The notes: generated by a model from the letters alone, not told the origin. A stretch of DNA of 64,000 nt from Marinifilum flexuosum (GCF_003610555.1 NZ_RAPQ01000011.1:62001-126000); one strand, 5' to 3'. Counted from the stretch's first letter, positions 17,218 to 26,889 are shown. Program-made: numbers and translations.

Positions 17218-20200
17218 TTAAGCTTTCTTTTTCTTACCTATTTCTTTTGGCGTTCGTACCCAATCTTTCGTTACAATCATGTAGCCAGGATCAACAATTA
17301 AAGTATTGGGTTTACGTTTTACCGTAAATTGCACTTTATTTTTACCTGATTTTAATTTCAGTTTCTCATTGTACAGCTCCTTATTCTTGGAGTTGAAAGC
17401 AGCTACTTCAATGTAGTCGTTACATGTGGTTTTACTCTCTTCACCTTTGCCATCAACATAGTACTTTTCTACATCAATTATAGCATCAACTGTATAAGTG
17501 AAATCCTTGTTTCGGGTGTATGTTACCGAATCAATATTGGTTTTGTAGAGCGTAATTTTTTCCAGTACATCCTCCACAAAATATTGCAGGCTATCTGGTG
17601 TTTCCGATTTAATTCGGTCAATTAGATCAGTTGTTGTTGGATAGGGAGCACCTTTAAAGGCATATTCCTTTAGGAAACCACTTAATACATTCATGAATTT
17701 TTCTTTGCCAAGGTAATTGCCAAGGGCATTCATTGCCAATGCACCTTTTTTATAGTAGGTTGATTGCTGGTATGGCGCAACTTTGGCAAGAGGTCGTTCA
17801 GCGCGTTGTTCATCCTTTCTTGAAGAGACATATCTAAACATTTCATTCTTAAAGAATTTGTTCATTCTTTCCTTGTCGAAATAGGTGCTCATGCACTGCA
17901 ATGCACTGTATTGAGTAATGGATTCCATTAACATTTGAGAACCCTCTACATCGGCGGCGGCCACCTGATGAGCCCACCACTGGTGAGCCATTTCATGTGT
18001 AGTTACAAAGAATGGATAATCCATGGTTTTCTGATCGTCTTTTACATCTTCATTGTTAAGATCTCTTAAATCGGCAATGAAACCAATGCCTTCCGAGAAT
18101 GGAATCATATTTGGGAACGATTGAGCATAGCTTGAATATCGCGGAAACTCAACAATACGAAGCTGATCGAATTGATAAGGCGAATAACATTTGGTATAAG
18201 TGTCCAGTGATACTTTCACGCCATTCATCATATTGTCCAGGTTATACTCGTGTCCTTTGTGATAATAGATACTCAAGTCAACTGTTTTACCATTCTCATC
18301 TTGCCATTGATCGGTCTTCACCTCATATCTGCCCGAAAGAATAGCATAGTAATTGATCATTGGGTGTTCCGATTGATAATGGAAATAGTTTCTGTTATTT
18401 TCTTTCCATGATTTAATCAACTTTCCCGGTGTTAAGGCGGTTTGATCAGCCGAAGTACTTACCACGGCTTCGAAATTGATAAAATGTGAGTCGTTACTGA
18501 TAAAGTGTCGATTAATACCTTTGGGATCATCAATGCTCCTTACGATATCACGTTTTGGCAAATCATGCTTTTCACGAGTACGCTTGTCTGATAATTCTCC
18601 TTCAACTTTATATCCTACTGAAGGGAACAGGGAGTTGTAGAGAAATGTACCATTCTTTTGAGTGAGGTTGTTGGCTCCACTTAAGGTAAAACCGTCATTG
18701 AAAGATTCAAACTCAAACTTAAGTTTCAGTTTTTCATTAACCTGAAGGGGGACTTCCAACTTGTATATTTTAATATGAAAATCATTATCGCTAGCAATCA
18801 ATTTTGCTTTTCGGTCTAACTCCAATGTTTTGATGAATCGATTTGAGTTAATATAAACAATTTCCATTGGCGAAGAGCTTAGATTTTGCATGGTGTAAAT
18901 TCCCTGAGCAAGAAAATTTCCTTGTTCCGGATAAAGATCAGCATTCAGATATACATCGGTAATCTTTGGCTGAGCAATCGCTTCATATTTTTTAAAATCT
19001 TTTTCGTAGCGAACGGTTTCCAATTCTTTGGTATAAGGAGTTTTATAATCTCCTTTTATGTTTGTATTGTAGAAAATGAATGAGCCCAATAAAAGAGCTG
19101 CAATTGCAAGTGTTGCGATACCTTTTAAAGGATTCCCTTTTACTCTTTGCTTAAAGATGCTTAAACGGGTTTTCCAGTGACTTTCAGTTTGACTTACCAA
19201 TAGCTGATTGCCAAGAATGATTAAGATACCAGCAATAAGCAACCAGTAGAATTTAAAAATCCAGTATGGGAATAGTTCAAATCCATATCCGTTCATGTCG
19301 GAATAAGATACACTGGTTCCAGATGCATATATCAATAGTGGATGCTTGAAAATAATGGCAGCAAAGTATTTGTCAATTACCCAATACAGCACTATAAATA
19401 CATAGCCTATATATTTGTTGTTAACCACTATATGAATGAGAAAGGCAATGGTCATAAGTAGAATTGTATTGACGAATTGAATGCCGAATACCGATGTAAA
19501 ATATAAGCCTAATTCATAATTGTAATATCCAGCCATGCTTTGAGCTATTACACCGCATAGAATCAGTATTAAATTAATAAATACCATGCCAGCAGTAAGG
19601 GCAATAAATTTACTGGATAAACTTACCCATCGAGGAATAGGATAGGTATGAAAGATTTCATGAATTTTCTTATCGCGATCCCGCCAAATCATATCGCCAG
19701 AGAACAGAAGAACAATGATGAAGATAAAGAGCTGTATGCTTCCTCCGAAAATTTGTAATACCTGATAGGTAACTGGATAGGTATTGGTATCGTACATTTT
19801 ACCTATCCCTTTTGATGCTACAAAAAGGAAAATCAACATGATAAGACAAATTAACCAGAAATAGGCACTTCCAAACAATTTGTTGGTTTCGAAGCGGGTT
19901 AGTTGCAGCAAACTTTGAAGCGTATTTTGTTTTTGTGATACTTCAGGAAGTTCTCTGCTTGTACTTTCCATATTTTCGTCTGTTGATGCCATATTGCTTT
20001 GCCTGTTATTTCGTTTCCCCAGTTTAATTTGGCGGAGGTTATATGCAAATTGAAATCGGAAATAGGTTAATGTCATTAAGAGTACACCAAATCCAACCCA
20101 TAGGATTCGATTGTATAAAAAGACATTTTCCAATTTGGCGCCTGTATCGTTCATATCCGATGCAGAATTTCCAACAGAAACTTTCAGTGATGCTGCAATG

Positions 20201-20850
20201 CCAAAGGGATCTAAGAGTGAAGCAATGTTTTGACTTTCCAAATCCTGAAACAGGTTCATGGCCACTGCATACAAAATGTAGAGTGCCAATATGGAAATCC
20301 AGTTAACAACAGCATTGCGCAACAGGATACTTAATGAAAAAAAGATGGCGCAAACAAAAAATACATTGGGTATGATACGCGTGAAGTAAGGGTATAGATA
20401 GGTAGCCCATTCGTTAGGACCAATGTATGCCTGGTTTAAATAGGGCATTAAACTACCCACATAAAATCCGAAGCCCACACCGGTAAAAGCAAGGATGCTT
20501 AAAAGGTATGCAGCACTAAATCGACCAAACAAATAATTGACCTTTTGCAAGGGGGTACTGTACATTAACTCTAGTGTGTTGTGTTGATAGTCTTTTAGCA
20601 CAACATTGGCGCATAATGCTGCCACCAAAAAGATGCCCAGATAGGAAAATGTACCCATGAAGATATCTAAAATACCAGGTGCATTAATGAAAATATTGTC
20701 GCCACCAAATTGGATGTTGATGCTTGGAATGGCTCCTCCTGCAGCATTAATAAGAGCAAAGGCAATTAGGAACAGAATCCCCCAATAGATGTATATGGCA
20801 GGGCGATTTATGGCACGCTTGAATTCGAATCGGAATATTTCGTAAAACAT
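17218..20850 (-). CDS. ABC transporter permease fused to an M1-family aminopeptidase
   Basis: The 1210-residue protein has two halves. Residues 1 to about 590 hold about 12 hydrophobic segments in two ABC-2-type permease blocks, the second starting near LLQLTRFETNKLFGSAYFWLICLIMLIFLFVASKG. From about 620 onward it is a gluzincin (M1) metallopeptidase with the zinc site HEMAHQWWAHQ near residue 950 and the third ligand Glu in LMESITQYSAL. Such fusions are widespread in Bacteroidota and normally pair with a separate ATPase, here the next gene downstream in the minus direction of numbering (20899-21762), transcribed just before it. The transported substrate is unknown; peptide handling at the envelope is a reasonable inference. 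Confidence 0.92.
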   Translation of the reverse strand: MFYEIFRFEFKRAINRPAIYIYWGILFLIAFALINAAGGAIPSINIQFGGDNIFINAPGILDIFMGTFSYLGIFLVAALCANVVLKDYQHNTLELMYSTPLQKVNYLFGRFSAAYLLSILAFTGVGFGFYVGSLMPYLNQAYIGPNEWATYLYPYFTRIIPNVFFVCAIFFSLSILLRNAVVNWISILALYILYAVAMNLFQDLESQNIASLLDPFGIAASLKVSVGNSASDMNDTGAKLENVFLYNRILWVGFGVLLMTLTYFRFQFAYNLRQIKLGKRNNRQSNMASTDENMESTSRELPEVSQKQNTLQSLLQLTRFETNKLFGSAYFWLICLIMLIFLFVASKGIGKMYDTNTYPVTYQVLQIFGGSIQLFIFIIVLLFSGDMIWRDRDKKIHEIFHTYPIPRWVSLSSKFIALTAGMVFINLILILCGVIAQSMAGYYNYELGLYFTSVFGIQFVNTILLMTIAFLIHIVVNNKYIGYVFIVLYWVIDKYFAAIIFKHPLLIYASGTSVSYSDMNGYGFELFPYWIFKFYWLLIAGILIILGNQLLVSQTESHWKTRLSIFKQRVKGNPLKGIATLAIAALLLGSFIFYNTNIKGDYKTPYTKELETVRYEKDFKKYEAIAQPKITDVYLNADLYPEQGNFLAQGIYTMQNLSSSPMEIVYINSNRFIKTLELDRKAKLIASDNDFHIKIYKLEVPLQVNEKLKLKFEFESFNDGFTLSGANNLTQKNGTFLYNSLFPSVGYKVEGELSDKRTREKHDLPKRDIVRSIDDPKGINRHFISNDSHFINFEAVVSTSADQTALTPGKLIKSWKENNRNYFHYQSEHPMINYYAILSGRYEVKTDQWQDENGKTVDLSIYYHKGHEYNLDNMMNGVKVSLDTYTKCYSPYQFDQLRIVEFPRYSSYAQSFPNMIPFSEGIGFIADLRDLNNEDVKDDQKTMDYPFFVTTHEMAHQWWAHQVAAADVEGSQMLMESITQYSALQCMSTYFDKERMNKFFKNEMFRYVSSRKDEQRAERPLAKVAPYQQSTYYKKGALAMNALGNYLGKEKFMNVLSGFLKEYAFKGAPYPTTTDLIDRIKSETPDSLQYFVEDVLEKITLYKTNIDSVTYTRNKDFTYTVDAIIDVEKYYVDGKGEESKTTCNDYIEVAAFNSKNKELYNEKLKLKSGKNKVQFTVKRKPNTLIVDPGYMIVTKDWVRTPKEIGKKKKA

Positions 20851-20898
20851 GGTTTGAATTTTAAATTAAAACTAAGCTATCAATTGTCAGCGTTCAGC

Positions 20899-21762
20899 TT
20901 ACTTTATTGCAGAGAAGTAAACATCTTCTAAATCAGGAGAAACATTTACGAAGCCATTGTTTGGATGTTCTTCCTGCAGGATATGGATTAATGGCTTACC
21001 TTCGTTTAAGTGAGAGGTGATTAATTGGTAGCTTGCCTGGTACTCATTAATTTCCTGTTTTGTGATACGCTTTTCCCATATTTTTCCATTCAATTCAGTA
21101 ATCAGATCGGAAGGACGACTGTTGACTAATACCTCTCCATTGTTTATGATTGCCATGTCATTACACAAATCTTTTACATCATCTACGATGTGGGTCGAAA
21201 GGATTACTACCTTATCTTCGCTAATTTCGCTAAGCAGATTGTTAAAGCGATTTCGTTCTGCTGGATCAAGACCAGCTGTTGGTTCATCAACGATAATCAG
21301 TTCAGGTTTTCCTAATAGTGCCAATGCTATACCGAATCGCTGTTTCATACCACCACTAAAGGTGTGAACACTTTTCTTTCTGTTTTTATAAAGATTTACT
21401 TGGTTCAGCAGGAACTCTACCATTTCTTTTCGTTCCGATTTAATGTGAATTCCTTTTAATACTGCAAAGTGAGTTAATAATTCCTGTGCGCTAATGCGGG
21501 GATACACACCAAAATCCTGGGGGAGGTAACCCAAGACTTTCTTAACAGCACCCTTTTCCTTTAAAACATCTATACCATTAAAAGTGATGATGCCCTCATC
21601 AGGATCCTGAAGGGTTGCTATGGTGCGCATTAACGAAGATTTTCCTGCTCCGTTTGGACCCAGCAGGCCAAACATTCCACTACCAATGTTCAAATTTAAA
21701 TTGTTTAATGCTTTTACCCCATTTGGGTAGGTCTTACATATGTTGTTGATTGTTAATTGCAT
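20899..21762 (-). CDS. ABC transporter ATP-binding protein
   Basis: This 287-residue ATPase has Walker A GPNGAGKSS (residues about 36-44), a Q-loop YLPQDFGVYP, signature SGGMKQR, Walker B LIIVDEPTAGLD and the H-loop STHIV. It is transcribed 48 bases before the permease-M1 gene, so it presumably powers that permease. The C-terminal extension after residue 215 (KIWEKRITKQEINEYQASY...) is the accessory region usual in ABC-2 ATPases and ends in LEDVYFSAIK. No operator was recognised in the short upstream gap. Confidence 0.95.
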   Translation of the reverse strand: MQLTINNICKTYPNGVKALNNLNLNIGSGMFGLLGPNGAGKSSLMRTIATLQDPDEGIITFNGIDVLKEKGAVKKVLGYLPQDFGVYPRISAQELLTHFAVLKGIHIKSERKEMVEFLLNQVNLYKNRKKSVHTFSGGMKQRFGIALALLGKPELIIVDEPTAGLDPAERNRFNNLLSEISEDKVVILSTHIVDDVKDLCNDMAIINNGEVLVNSRPSDLITELNGKIWEKRITKQEINEYQASYQLITSHLNEGKPLIHILQEEHPNNGFVNVSPDLEDVYFSAIK

Positions 21763-21923
21763 GATTGTTTATTTTAATTTGTTAAGTAGGTTGATGAATC
21801 AGATCGTAAGGAGACTATGGAACAATTCCTGAGAAAAGTCTCAAGCTCCAATTTTCAAACTCGGAGGATTAGCGTAAAAGGAGTGAAGCAAATTGGAATA
21901 ATAAAGTGAACTTCCGAACTTTG

Positions 21924-21950
21924 CATTACTCATTACTCATTACTCATTAC
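21924..21950. repeat. Heptanucleotide microsatellite at the GLPGLI stop codon
   Basis: CATTACT is repeated almost four times (21924, 21931, 21938, 21945). On the minus strand it reads as TAATGAG units starting at the stop codon, so the repeat lies just past the coding end. Slippage there would leave the protein unchanged. Confidence 0.8.
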
Positions 21951-22630
21951 ATCTTCATTACTTTGCCACCCATGGCTTTCATTTCACTTAGCTTCTCTTC
22001 CTGAAGATCCTGAAACTGTTCTTCAGTGATTTCTTGTGATTCTACTGGTATTAGCTCTTTCTCGTCAATATCTTTAGAAAATGAAATGGCTTTAAAACTG
22101 AGGCGATCATTATCAACAGCTAGCACGGCTCCATTGAAAAAAAGTGATGGCATAGGAGTTATTTTTTTAGGAAAATATTTGGCCACCCAAAAGCTAAATG
22201 CATCATCGCTGCTTTTGTATTCATCGCACTTATAGCCAAGAATGTTTTTGCTTCTTCCTGTTGGTTTTGCATCGGATGTTATTATTGGAGTTTCGGTATG
22301 GAATAGTTCATCATCCAAATCAATGTAATTGCGGAATACATTCTTTTCAAAGTTAAACCATGTACTGTTTTTGCTACCACCCATTTGAATCATAACTCCT
22401 TTAGGTGAATCAGATTTTAATTCTTTCAGGCAACCATGCTTTTCGCTAAAAATGAATTGGAAGTTTTTGCTTGTGGTTTCCGGAATCATAGCTTTTAATG
22501 CTTGCTGATCAGGACCAAGACTCTTGTGAATGTTGATGATGTTTTCATAAACAATGGTACCTTGCTTTTGAGCAAATATTGCATATGTACCCAATATAAA
22601 TGTCAGTGCGGTAAATAATATTTTCTTCAT
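21947..22630 (-). CDS. GLPGLI family exported protein
   Basis: From the ATG at 22630 the 227-residue product begins with a signal peptide (MKKILFTALTFILGTYAIFAQ); a longer frame to 22675 would add a non-signal leader and is less likely. The family hallmarks are visible: KQGTIVYENIINIH, W-F-N-F-E strands, an SKNILGYKCDEY motif (linked to the GLPGLI name by the usual LGYKC stretch), FWVAKYFPKKITPMPSLFFNGAVLAVD and the tail EEQFQ.. KVMKM. Function is unknown. Homologues are exported and sometimes regulated by nearby two-component systems. Here the divergent kinase and regulator pair starts 188 bases away with shared repeats between. Confidence 0.85.
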   Translation of the reverse strand: MKKILFTALTFILGTYAIFAQKQGTIVYENIINIHKSLGPDQQALKAMIPETTSKNFQFIFSEKHGCLKELKSDSPKGVMIQMGGSKNSTWFNFEKNVFRNYIDLDDELFHTETPIITSDAKPTGRSKNILGYKCDEYKSSDDAFSFWVAKYFPKKITPMPSLFFNGAVLAVDNDRLSFKAISFSKDIDEKELIPVESQEITEEQFQDLQEEKLSEMKAMGGKVMKM

Positions 22631-22710
22631 AAATCTAATTGTTTTATAATTTGTAAATGGATTTCTTATTATCATATCAGCAAATGTATTGGGTGAGAAA
22701 GAGAATTTGG

Positions 22711-22748
22711 GTTAATGCTTTGTTATCTAGTGTTAACGTGTGTTAACG
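22711..22748. promoter_or_regulatory. Four phased GTTA repeats, candidate response-regulator site
   Basis: GTTAATG (22711), GTTATCT (22722), GTTAACG (22732) and GTTAACG (22742) are spaced 11, 10 and 10 bases, one helical turn each. OmpR-family regulators typically bind such direct repeats in tandem. The site lies in the 187-base gap between the divergent GLPGLI gene and the two-component operon, so the regulator at 24272 may control both. Prediction only. Confidence 0.55.
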
Positions 22749-22817
22749 GAGAGAAAGGTCTTGGAATATGAGTGAGATTAATTGTACTTTAGTCTCTGAA
22801 AATTTATTACAGGTAAT

Positions 22818-24269
22818 ATGAGCAGACGAATACGTATTGTTTTATTATTGGTGTTTGTATCCATGTTTGGAGTGATTTTTATACAAGGATATTGGATCAA
22901 TAAATCATATCAAATTAACAAAGAACAGTTACTTAAGGAATTAAACCTGGCTCTTGAGAAGAGTGTGAAAAAGGAGCTGAATGATCGAATGACGGGTCAA
23001 GCCAAAATGGTTTTAAGTGGCAATAATACCTCCGTTGTGTTTATCGGAAAAGAGAGAAAAACTGATATGAAAATTGATTCTCTCCTTCAAGGTATTTTTA
23101 ATGATAAGGAAGGGAATGAGACACAAATTACCATGAACTTCTCTTCGCTATCAAATGATGATCAATCTTTGGATTCAATGCCCGAAAATCTTCAGTTTAA
23201 GATTAAGGATCTTATTACAGGCTTGTTAGTAGATGAGCTAAGTGGTGGTTTTAAGGTGAATACTCATCTTGTTGATTCAATGTTTGTTGATGAGTTATCA
23301 AGCAGAGGAATTGGATTGAAACACCATATAGAATTGGTCAACAGTAATGATTCTCTGGTTAAAAGTTTTGCTGCTAATCCGGCGGATACATTAAATACCA
23401 TGTCTACTCGTGCTTTTCAGGTTGATCTTTTAGGAAAGGAAAAACTGCGGGTAAGAATCAATAATGAACAAGAGGTGATTCTGGGGCAAATGTTAACAGG
23501 ACTTCTGGTTTCTTTGATGTTTGTTCTGCTTGTGCTATTTTGTTTGGTTTATATGCTTCGAACCATCTTTAAACAAAAGCAATTGTCGCAAATCAAAAAC
23601 GATTTCATTAATAACATGACCCATGAGTTGAAAACGCCAATAGCAACGGTATCAGCTATTGTTGAATCCATGCAGAATTTTGGTGTATTGGATAACAGAG
23701 AAAAAACCAATAAATATTTGGATGTGTCTCAGAATGAATTGGGAAGACTTTCAGGATTGGTTGAGAAGGTATTAAACATGGCCAGAGAGGAGAGGGAAGC
23801 ATTGAAAATGAGTCCTGAAGAGTTAAATGTTCGTGAGGTTTTTGACAATATAATCAATAGTCAGACTGTAAAACAGGAAGTAAAGCAGGTTTCTTTCGAT
23901 TTAAAGGTTGATGAGGGTGCAGAGAAGGTTACAGCGGATCGTTTTCATATGGTTAATGTGATGCAAAACCTGATTGAGAATAGTATTAAATATTCTGGTG
24001 ATCCTGTAATGATACGTATCACCTGTGAGCGCAATAGAGAATACCTTAAAATCAGCGTAAGCGATAATGGAGTTGGAATACCGAAGAAGCACCAGGCAAA
24101 AGTGTTTGATCAATTCTATCGTGTGCCAACTGGCAATGTGCATAATGTGAAAGGATTTGGCTTAGGATTGCACTATGTTAGGAATATTGTTGAAAAGCAT
24201 GGTGGAAAAATAGGATTAAGCAGTGAAGTGGGAAAGGGAAGCACATTTACAATTAATTTACCTCTATAG
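22818..24269 (+). CDS. Sensor histidine kinase, RprX-like
   Basis: The 483-residue kinase has two membrane helices, at about 6-28 (VLLLVFVSMFGVIFIQGYW) and 225-250 (LTGLLVSLMFVLLVLFCLVYML), enclosing a periplasmic sensor of about 195 residues. HisKA has MTHELKTPIATVSAI with the phospho-acceptor His269. The ATPase has MVNVMQNLIENSIKYS, DNGVGIP and GFGLGLHYV. Architecture and the paired regulator two bases downstream resemble Bacteroides RprX/RprY, a system tied to stress responses; orthology is not proven. It starts with phased GTTA repeats about 70-107 bases upstream. Confidence 0.9.
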   Translation: MSRRIRIVLLLVFVSMFGVIFIQGYWINKSYQINKEQLLKELNLALEKSVKKELNDRMTGQAKMVLSGNNTSVVFIGKERKTDMKIDSLLQGIFNDKEGNETQITMNFSSLSNDDQSLDSMPENLQFKIKDLITGLLVDELSGGFKVNTHLVDSMFVDELSSRGIGLKHHIELVNSNDSLVKSFAANPADTLNTMSTRAFQVDLLGKEKLRVRINNEQEVILGQMLTGLLVSLMFVLLVLFCLVYMLRTIFKQKQLSQIKNDFINNMTHELKTPIATVSAIVESMQNFGVLDNREKTNKYLDVSQNELGRLSGLVEKVLNMAREEREALKMSPEELNVREVFDNIINSQTVKQEVKQVSFDLKVDEGAEKVTADRFHMVNVMQNLIENSIKYSGDPVMIRITCERNREYLKISVSDNGVGIPKKHQAKVFDQFYRVPTGNVHNVKGFGLGLHYVRNIVEKHGGKIGLSSEVGKGSTFTINLPL

Positions 24270-24271
24270 TT

Positions 24272-24958
24272 ATGAGTGAAGCAATGAAAATACTTTTTGT
24301 GGAAGATGAAGAAGCATTGGGCATGGTGGTAAGTGATAGCCTAAGAAGTCGTGGTTTTGAGGTGGATTATCATACCGACGGGGAAAGTGCTTTACAGGCT
24401 GCGCTTGAGAATCGATATGATGTACTTGTTCTGGATGTGATGTTGCCTAAAATGGATGGCTTTAGCATGGCCAGGGAATATCGTAAAAGCAATCGTTCAA
24501 CACCAATTATTTTTCTTACTGCACGTTCGCAAACCGAAGATGTGGTAGAAGGCTTTGAACTTGGTGGGAATGACTATTTGAAGAAACCATTTAGCATGGA
24601 GGAGCTAATTGTTAGGGTGAAATCATTGGCGGGATGTGCCTTAAATCAGGAAAACAGTGAATTGGAAGAATGTTTTGTTGGCAAATATAAATTCAGCATA
24701 CAAAAGCAAATGTTGGAATTGAATGGTAAAGTAAAAAGCTTGACTCACAGGGAAGCACAAGTGTTGCATATGTTGTTCGAAAAAAGAAATCAAGTACTCG
24801 AACGTAAACAGGTGTTGGACCAGCTTTGGGGAGATGATTCTTTCTTTAATGCCCGAAGTATGGATGTATTTATTACCCGCTTGAGAAAATACCTGAGGGA
24901 TGATCCAAGCATTCAGATTGTAAATATACGTGGGATAGGTTATAAGCTGATGCTCTAA
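24272..24958 (+). CDS. OmpR-family response regulator, RprY-like
   Basis: The receiver domain (residues 5-120) carries acidic EDEE, the phospho-acceptor Asp55 in VLDVMLPKMDGF, Thr in FLTARS and Lys in LKKPF. A winged-helix DNA-binding domain follows at about 130-228 (LTHREAQVLHMLFEKRNQVLERKQVLDQLWG ... MDVFITRLRKYL ... IVNIRGIGYKLML). It starts two bases after the kinase stop, so the pair is an operon. By family rule it should bind direct repeats about 10 bases apart, as found upstream of the kinase at 22711-22748. Confidence 0.93.
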   Translation: MSEAMKILFVEDEEALGMVVSDSLRSRGFEVDYHTDGESALQAALENRYDVLVLDVMLPKMDGFSMAREYRKSNRSTPIIFLTARSQTEDVVEGFELGGNDYLKKPFSMEELIVRVKSLAGCALNQENSELEECFVGKYKFSIQKQMLELNGKVKSLTHREAQVLHMLFEKRNQVLERKQVLDQLWGDDSFFNARSMDVFITRLRKYLRDDPSIQIVNIRGIGYKLML

Positions 24959-25016
24959 TAAATCACACTAAGTTCAATGTAAAAGCTATTTGAGTAATTC
25001 TTTTTTTTTTGAATAT

Positions 25017-25055
25017 AAAAACGGGAATCTCTTTTCGGAAATTCCCGTTTCTTTT
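25017..25055. terminator. Bidirectional terminator
   Basis: AAACGGGAAT (25019-25028) and ATTCCCGTTT (25041-25050) pair perfectly across a 12-base loop between the convergent response-regulator and oxidoreductase genes. Confidence 0.8.
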
Positions 25056-25071
25056 ACCTATTGATTTGTTT

Positions 25072-25917
25072 TTATTGCAAAGCCACTTTTACTGATTCCG
25101 CAATTGGAGTTGTTGGTCTTCCCAGAATAGAAGAAAGTGTGCGTGAATCATCGAATAAAGCTCCAAAAGAAGCACTTACATCCCAACTTGCCAATCCAAG
25201 AGCCAATCCCTCCGGTAGGCCAATGTTTTTTAGAATATTGGTATAATCTTCCTCTGGCAGATTGTTGTAAGGAATGTCTTTCCCAGTCTGACGAGAAATT
25301 TCTTCTGCCAACTTGCTTAGAGTATAAAATTCGTCACCTGCCAGTTCATAAGTTTTACCTTTGTGTGTTTCATTGGCAAGAACAATTGCGGCAGCTTCGG
25401 CATAATCAACTCTTGCTGCCGATGAAATTTTCCCATTGGCTGCGCTTCCTAAAAATGCACCTCCGCCAACTGCTCCCGGAACCGATGCAGTATAATTTTC
25501 GCTGTACCATCCATTTCTTAAGATGGTAAATTCAAGACCTGAATTTGTAAGGATTTCTTCTGTTTCTACGTGCTCTGTAGCAAGGTTTAGGTGCGAAGTA
25601 TTGGCATGAAGTAAACTTGTATAAACAATCCATTTTACTCCAGCCTCTTTAGCTGCATAAATTACATTTTTGTGTTGGGTAGTTCTTTGTCCAAATTCAG
25701 TGCCCGAAATCAGCAACAGATGATCTATACCATGAAGTGCCTTCGAAAGATGATCTGGTTTACTGTAATCAAATTCACGGGTTTCTACTCCTAAATTTGC
25801 AGCCTTTTCAGTATTTCTTACCAACGCTACAATATTTTCATTTGAAACTCTGCATTTAAGTTGTTCAATAACCTGGCTACCAAGTTGACCAGTAGCTCCT
25901 GTAACTGCAATCTTCAT
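25072..25917 (-). CDS. NAD(P)H-binding NmrA/QorB-like oxidoreductase
   Basis: The 281-residue product has an N-terminal Rossmann motif (VTGATGQLGSQV), an LVRN segment after the second strand, LLLISGTE, and KWIVYTSLLHA, matching the atypical SDR group of NmrA and E. coli QorB (YtfG). QorB reduces quinones with NADPH. The C-terminal half (GKTYELAGDEFYTLSKLAEEISRQTGKDIPY) is the substrate lid. An AraC regulator lies 117 bases upstream on the same strand, and such reductases are often induced by electrophiles or quinones. The exact substrate is inference. Confidence 0.85.
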   Translation of the reverse strand: MKIAVTGATGQLGSQVIEQLKCRVSNENIVALVRNTEKAANLGVETREFDYSKPDHLSKALHGIDHLLLISGTEFGQRTTQHKNVIYAAKEAGVKWIVYTSLLHANTSHLNLATEHVETEEILTNSGLEFTILRNGWYSENYTASVPGAVGGGAFLGSAANGKISSAARVDYAEAAAIVLANETHKGKTYELAGDEFYTLSKLAEEISRQTGKDIPYNNLPEEDYTNILKNIGLPEGLALGLASWDVSASFGALFDDSRTLSSILGRPTTPIAESVKVALQ

Positions 25918-26034
25918 ATCTTTTGTTTTTTAATGATTTGTATTCTTAAATCTTATACTACAAAAGTATAGGAGCGTGCAGCTGTTGAAAAGGTAAAAAA
26001 GTTCCCTTGAATGGTAAAATCAGACTTTATTGGT

Positions 26035-26889
26035 TTAATGTTGTTTTTGATATTCTGAAGGAAGCATGTTTACTCTTGCTTTAAAATATTTTGTGAAGTT
26101 GGTAGGATCATCAAAACCAATCTCGTAGGCAACCTCTTTTATGGAGAGGTTTGAATATACCAGTAAACGTTTAATTTCAAGTAAAATTCGTTCATCGATA
26201 AACTGTTTAGCCCCACAATGTGCAAATAATTTTACGGCAGCGTTTAATTGTTTTGCCGATACCTTAAGTTGTTGGCATAGGTCAGCAACACGTAGTTTAT
26301 AGCTAATGTTTTCCTCAACAAATTTCTTAAAACCAATATAAAGGTGAAAAGAATCATTGCAAACAATATCTACTCTTTCTCGTTTGTTTCTCTCCACTTG
26401 AATCAAGAAGTTTTTTAGAAGATTTCTTTGATATTCAGCAGAGTCAAAAAGTTGACCCTTGGTTTGTTCGGCAATCATCTCGCTTAAAAGGGTATATACT
26501 TCTTTGTTGGCAATATTGCTTATGGGTTTAATGGAATGAGTGAAAATGGTGTAGTCATATAGATATTGATAATCGATTCCACCTTTGATCAAAAAATCAG
26601 GAGTAAATAAAACGGCATAACCATCTAATTGTTCGTTATCAGAAAAGCGCTGAACTTGTCCCATTGCAATTGGAATTACCGTATGTTCTGAGTAAGCTAT
26701 CTTTTCGAAATCAACCTCGTGTAGACCTCTTCCTTTTTTGATGATTAGGATCTGATAAAAGTTTAATCGATGAGGCTTATGATTAGATTGACGTGAGTGT
26801 TTTAGAATTCTTTCCAGAGGAACGATTTCCAAGCCTAATTTAGTACTCTTGTTGTTGAAATTGTACTTAGGTATATTGGTTGCATTCAT
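26035..26889 (-). CDS. AraC-family transcriptional regulator
   Basis: Starting at the ATG at 26889 (a longer frame to 26928 adds 13 unlikely residues), the 284-residue protein has an N-terminal AraC-type cupin sensor (FYQILIIKKGRGLHEVDFEKI ... TVIPIAMGQVQRF) and a C-terminal double helix-turn-helix (RVADLCQQLKVSAKQLNAAVKLFAHCGAKQFIDERILLEIKRLLVYSNLSIKEVAYEIGFDDPTNFTKYFK). The second HTH carries the family consensus IGFDDPTNFTKYFK. It lies upstream of the QorB-like gene and may control it. The ligand is unknown. Confidence 0.88.
   Translation of the reverse strand: MNATNIPKYNFNNKSTKLGLEIVPLERILKHSRQSNHKPHRLNFYQILIIKKGRGLHEVDFEKIAYSEHTVIPIAMGQVQRFSDNEQLDGYAVLFTPDFLIKGGIDYQYLYDYTIFTHSIKPISNIANKEVYTLLSEMIAEQTKGQLFDSAEYQRNLLKNFLIQVERNKRERVDIVCNDSFHLYIGFKKFVEENISYKLRVADLCQQLKVSAKQLNAAVKLFAHCGAKQFIDERILLEIKRLLVYSNLSIKEVAYEIGFDDPTNFTKYFKARVNMLPSEYQKQH

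Noticed and set aside
22631-22675. Longer GLPGLI start
   Set aside because: The signal peptide begins at the ATG at 22630; the longer frame would place non-signal residues in front.
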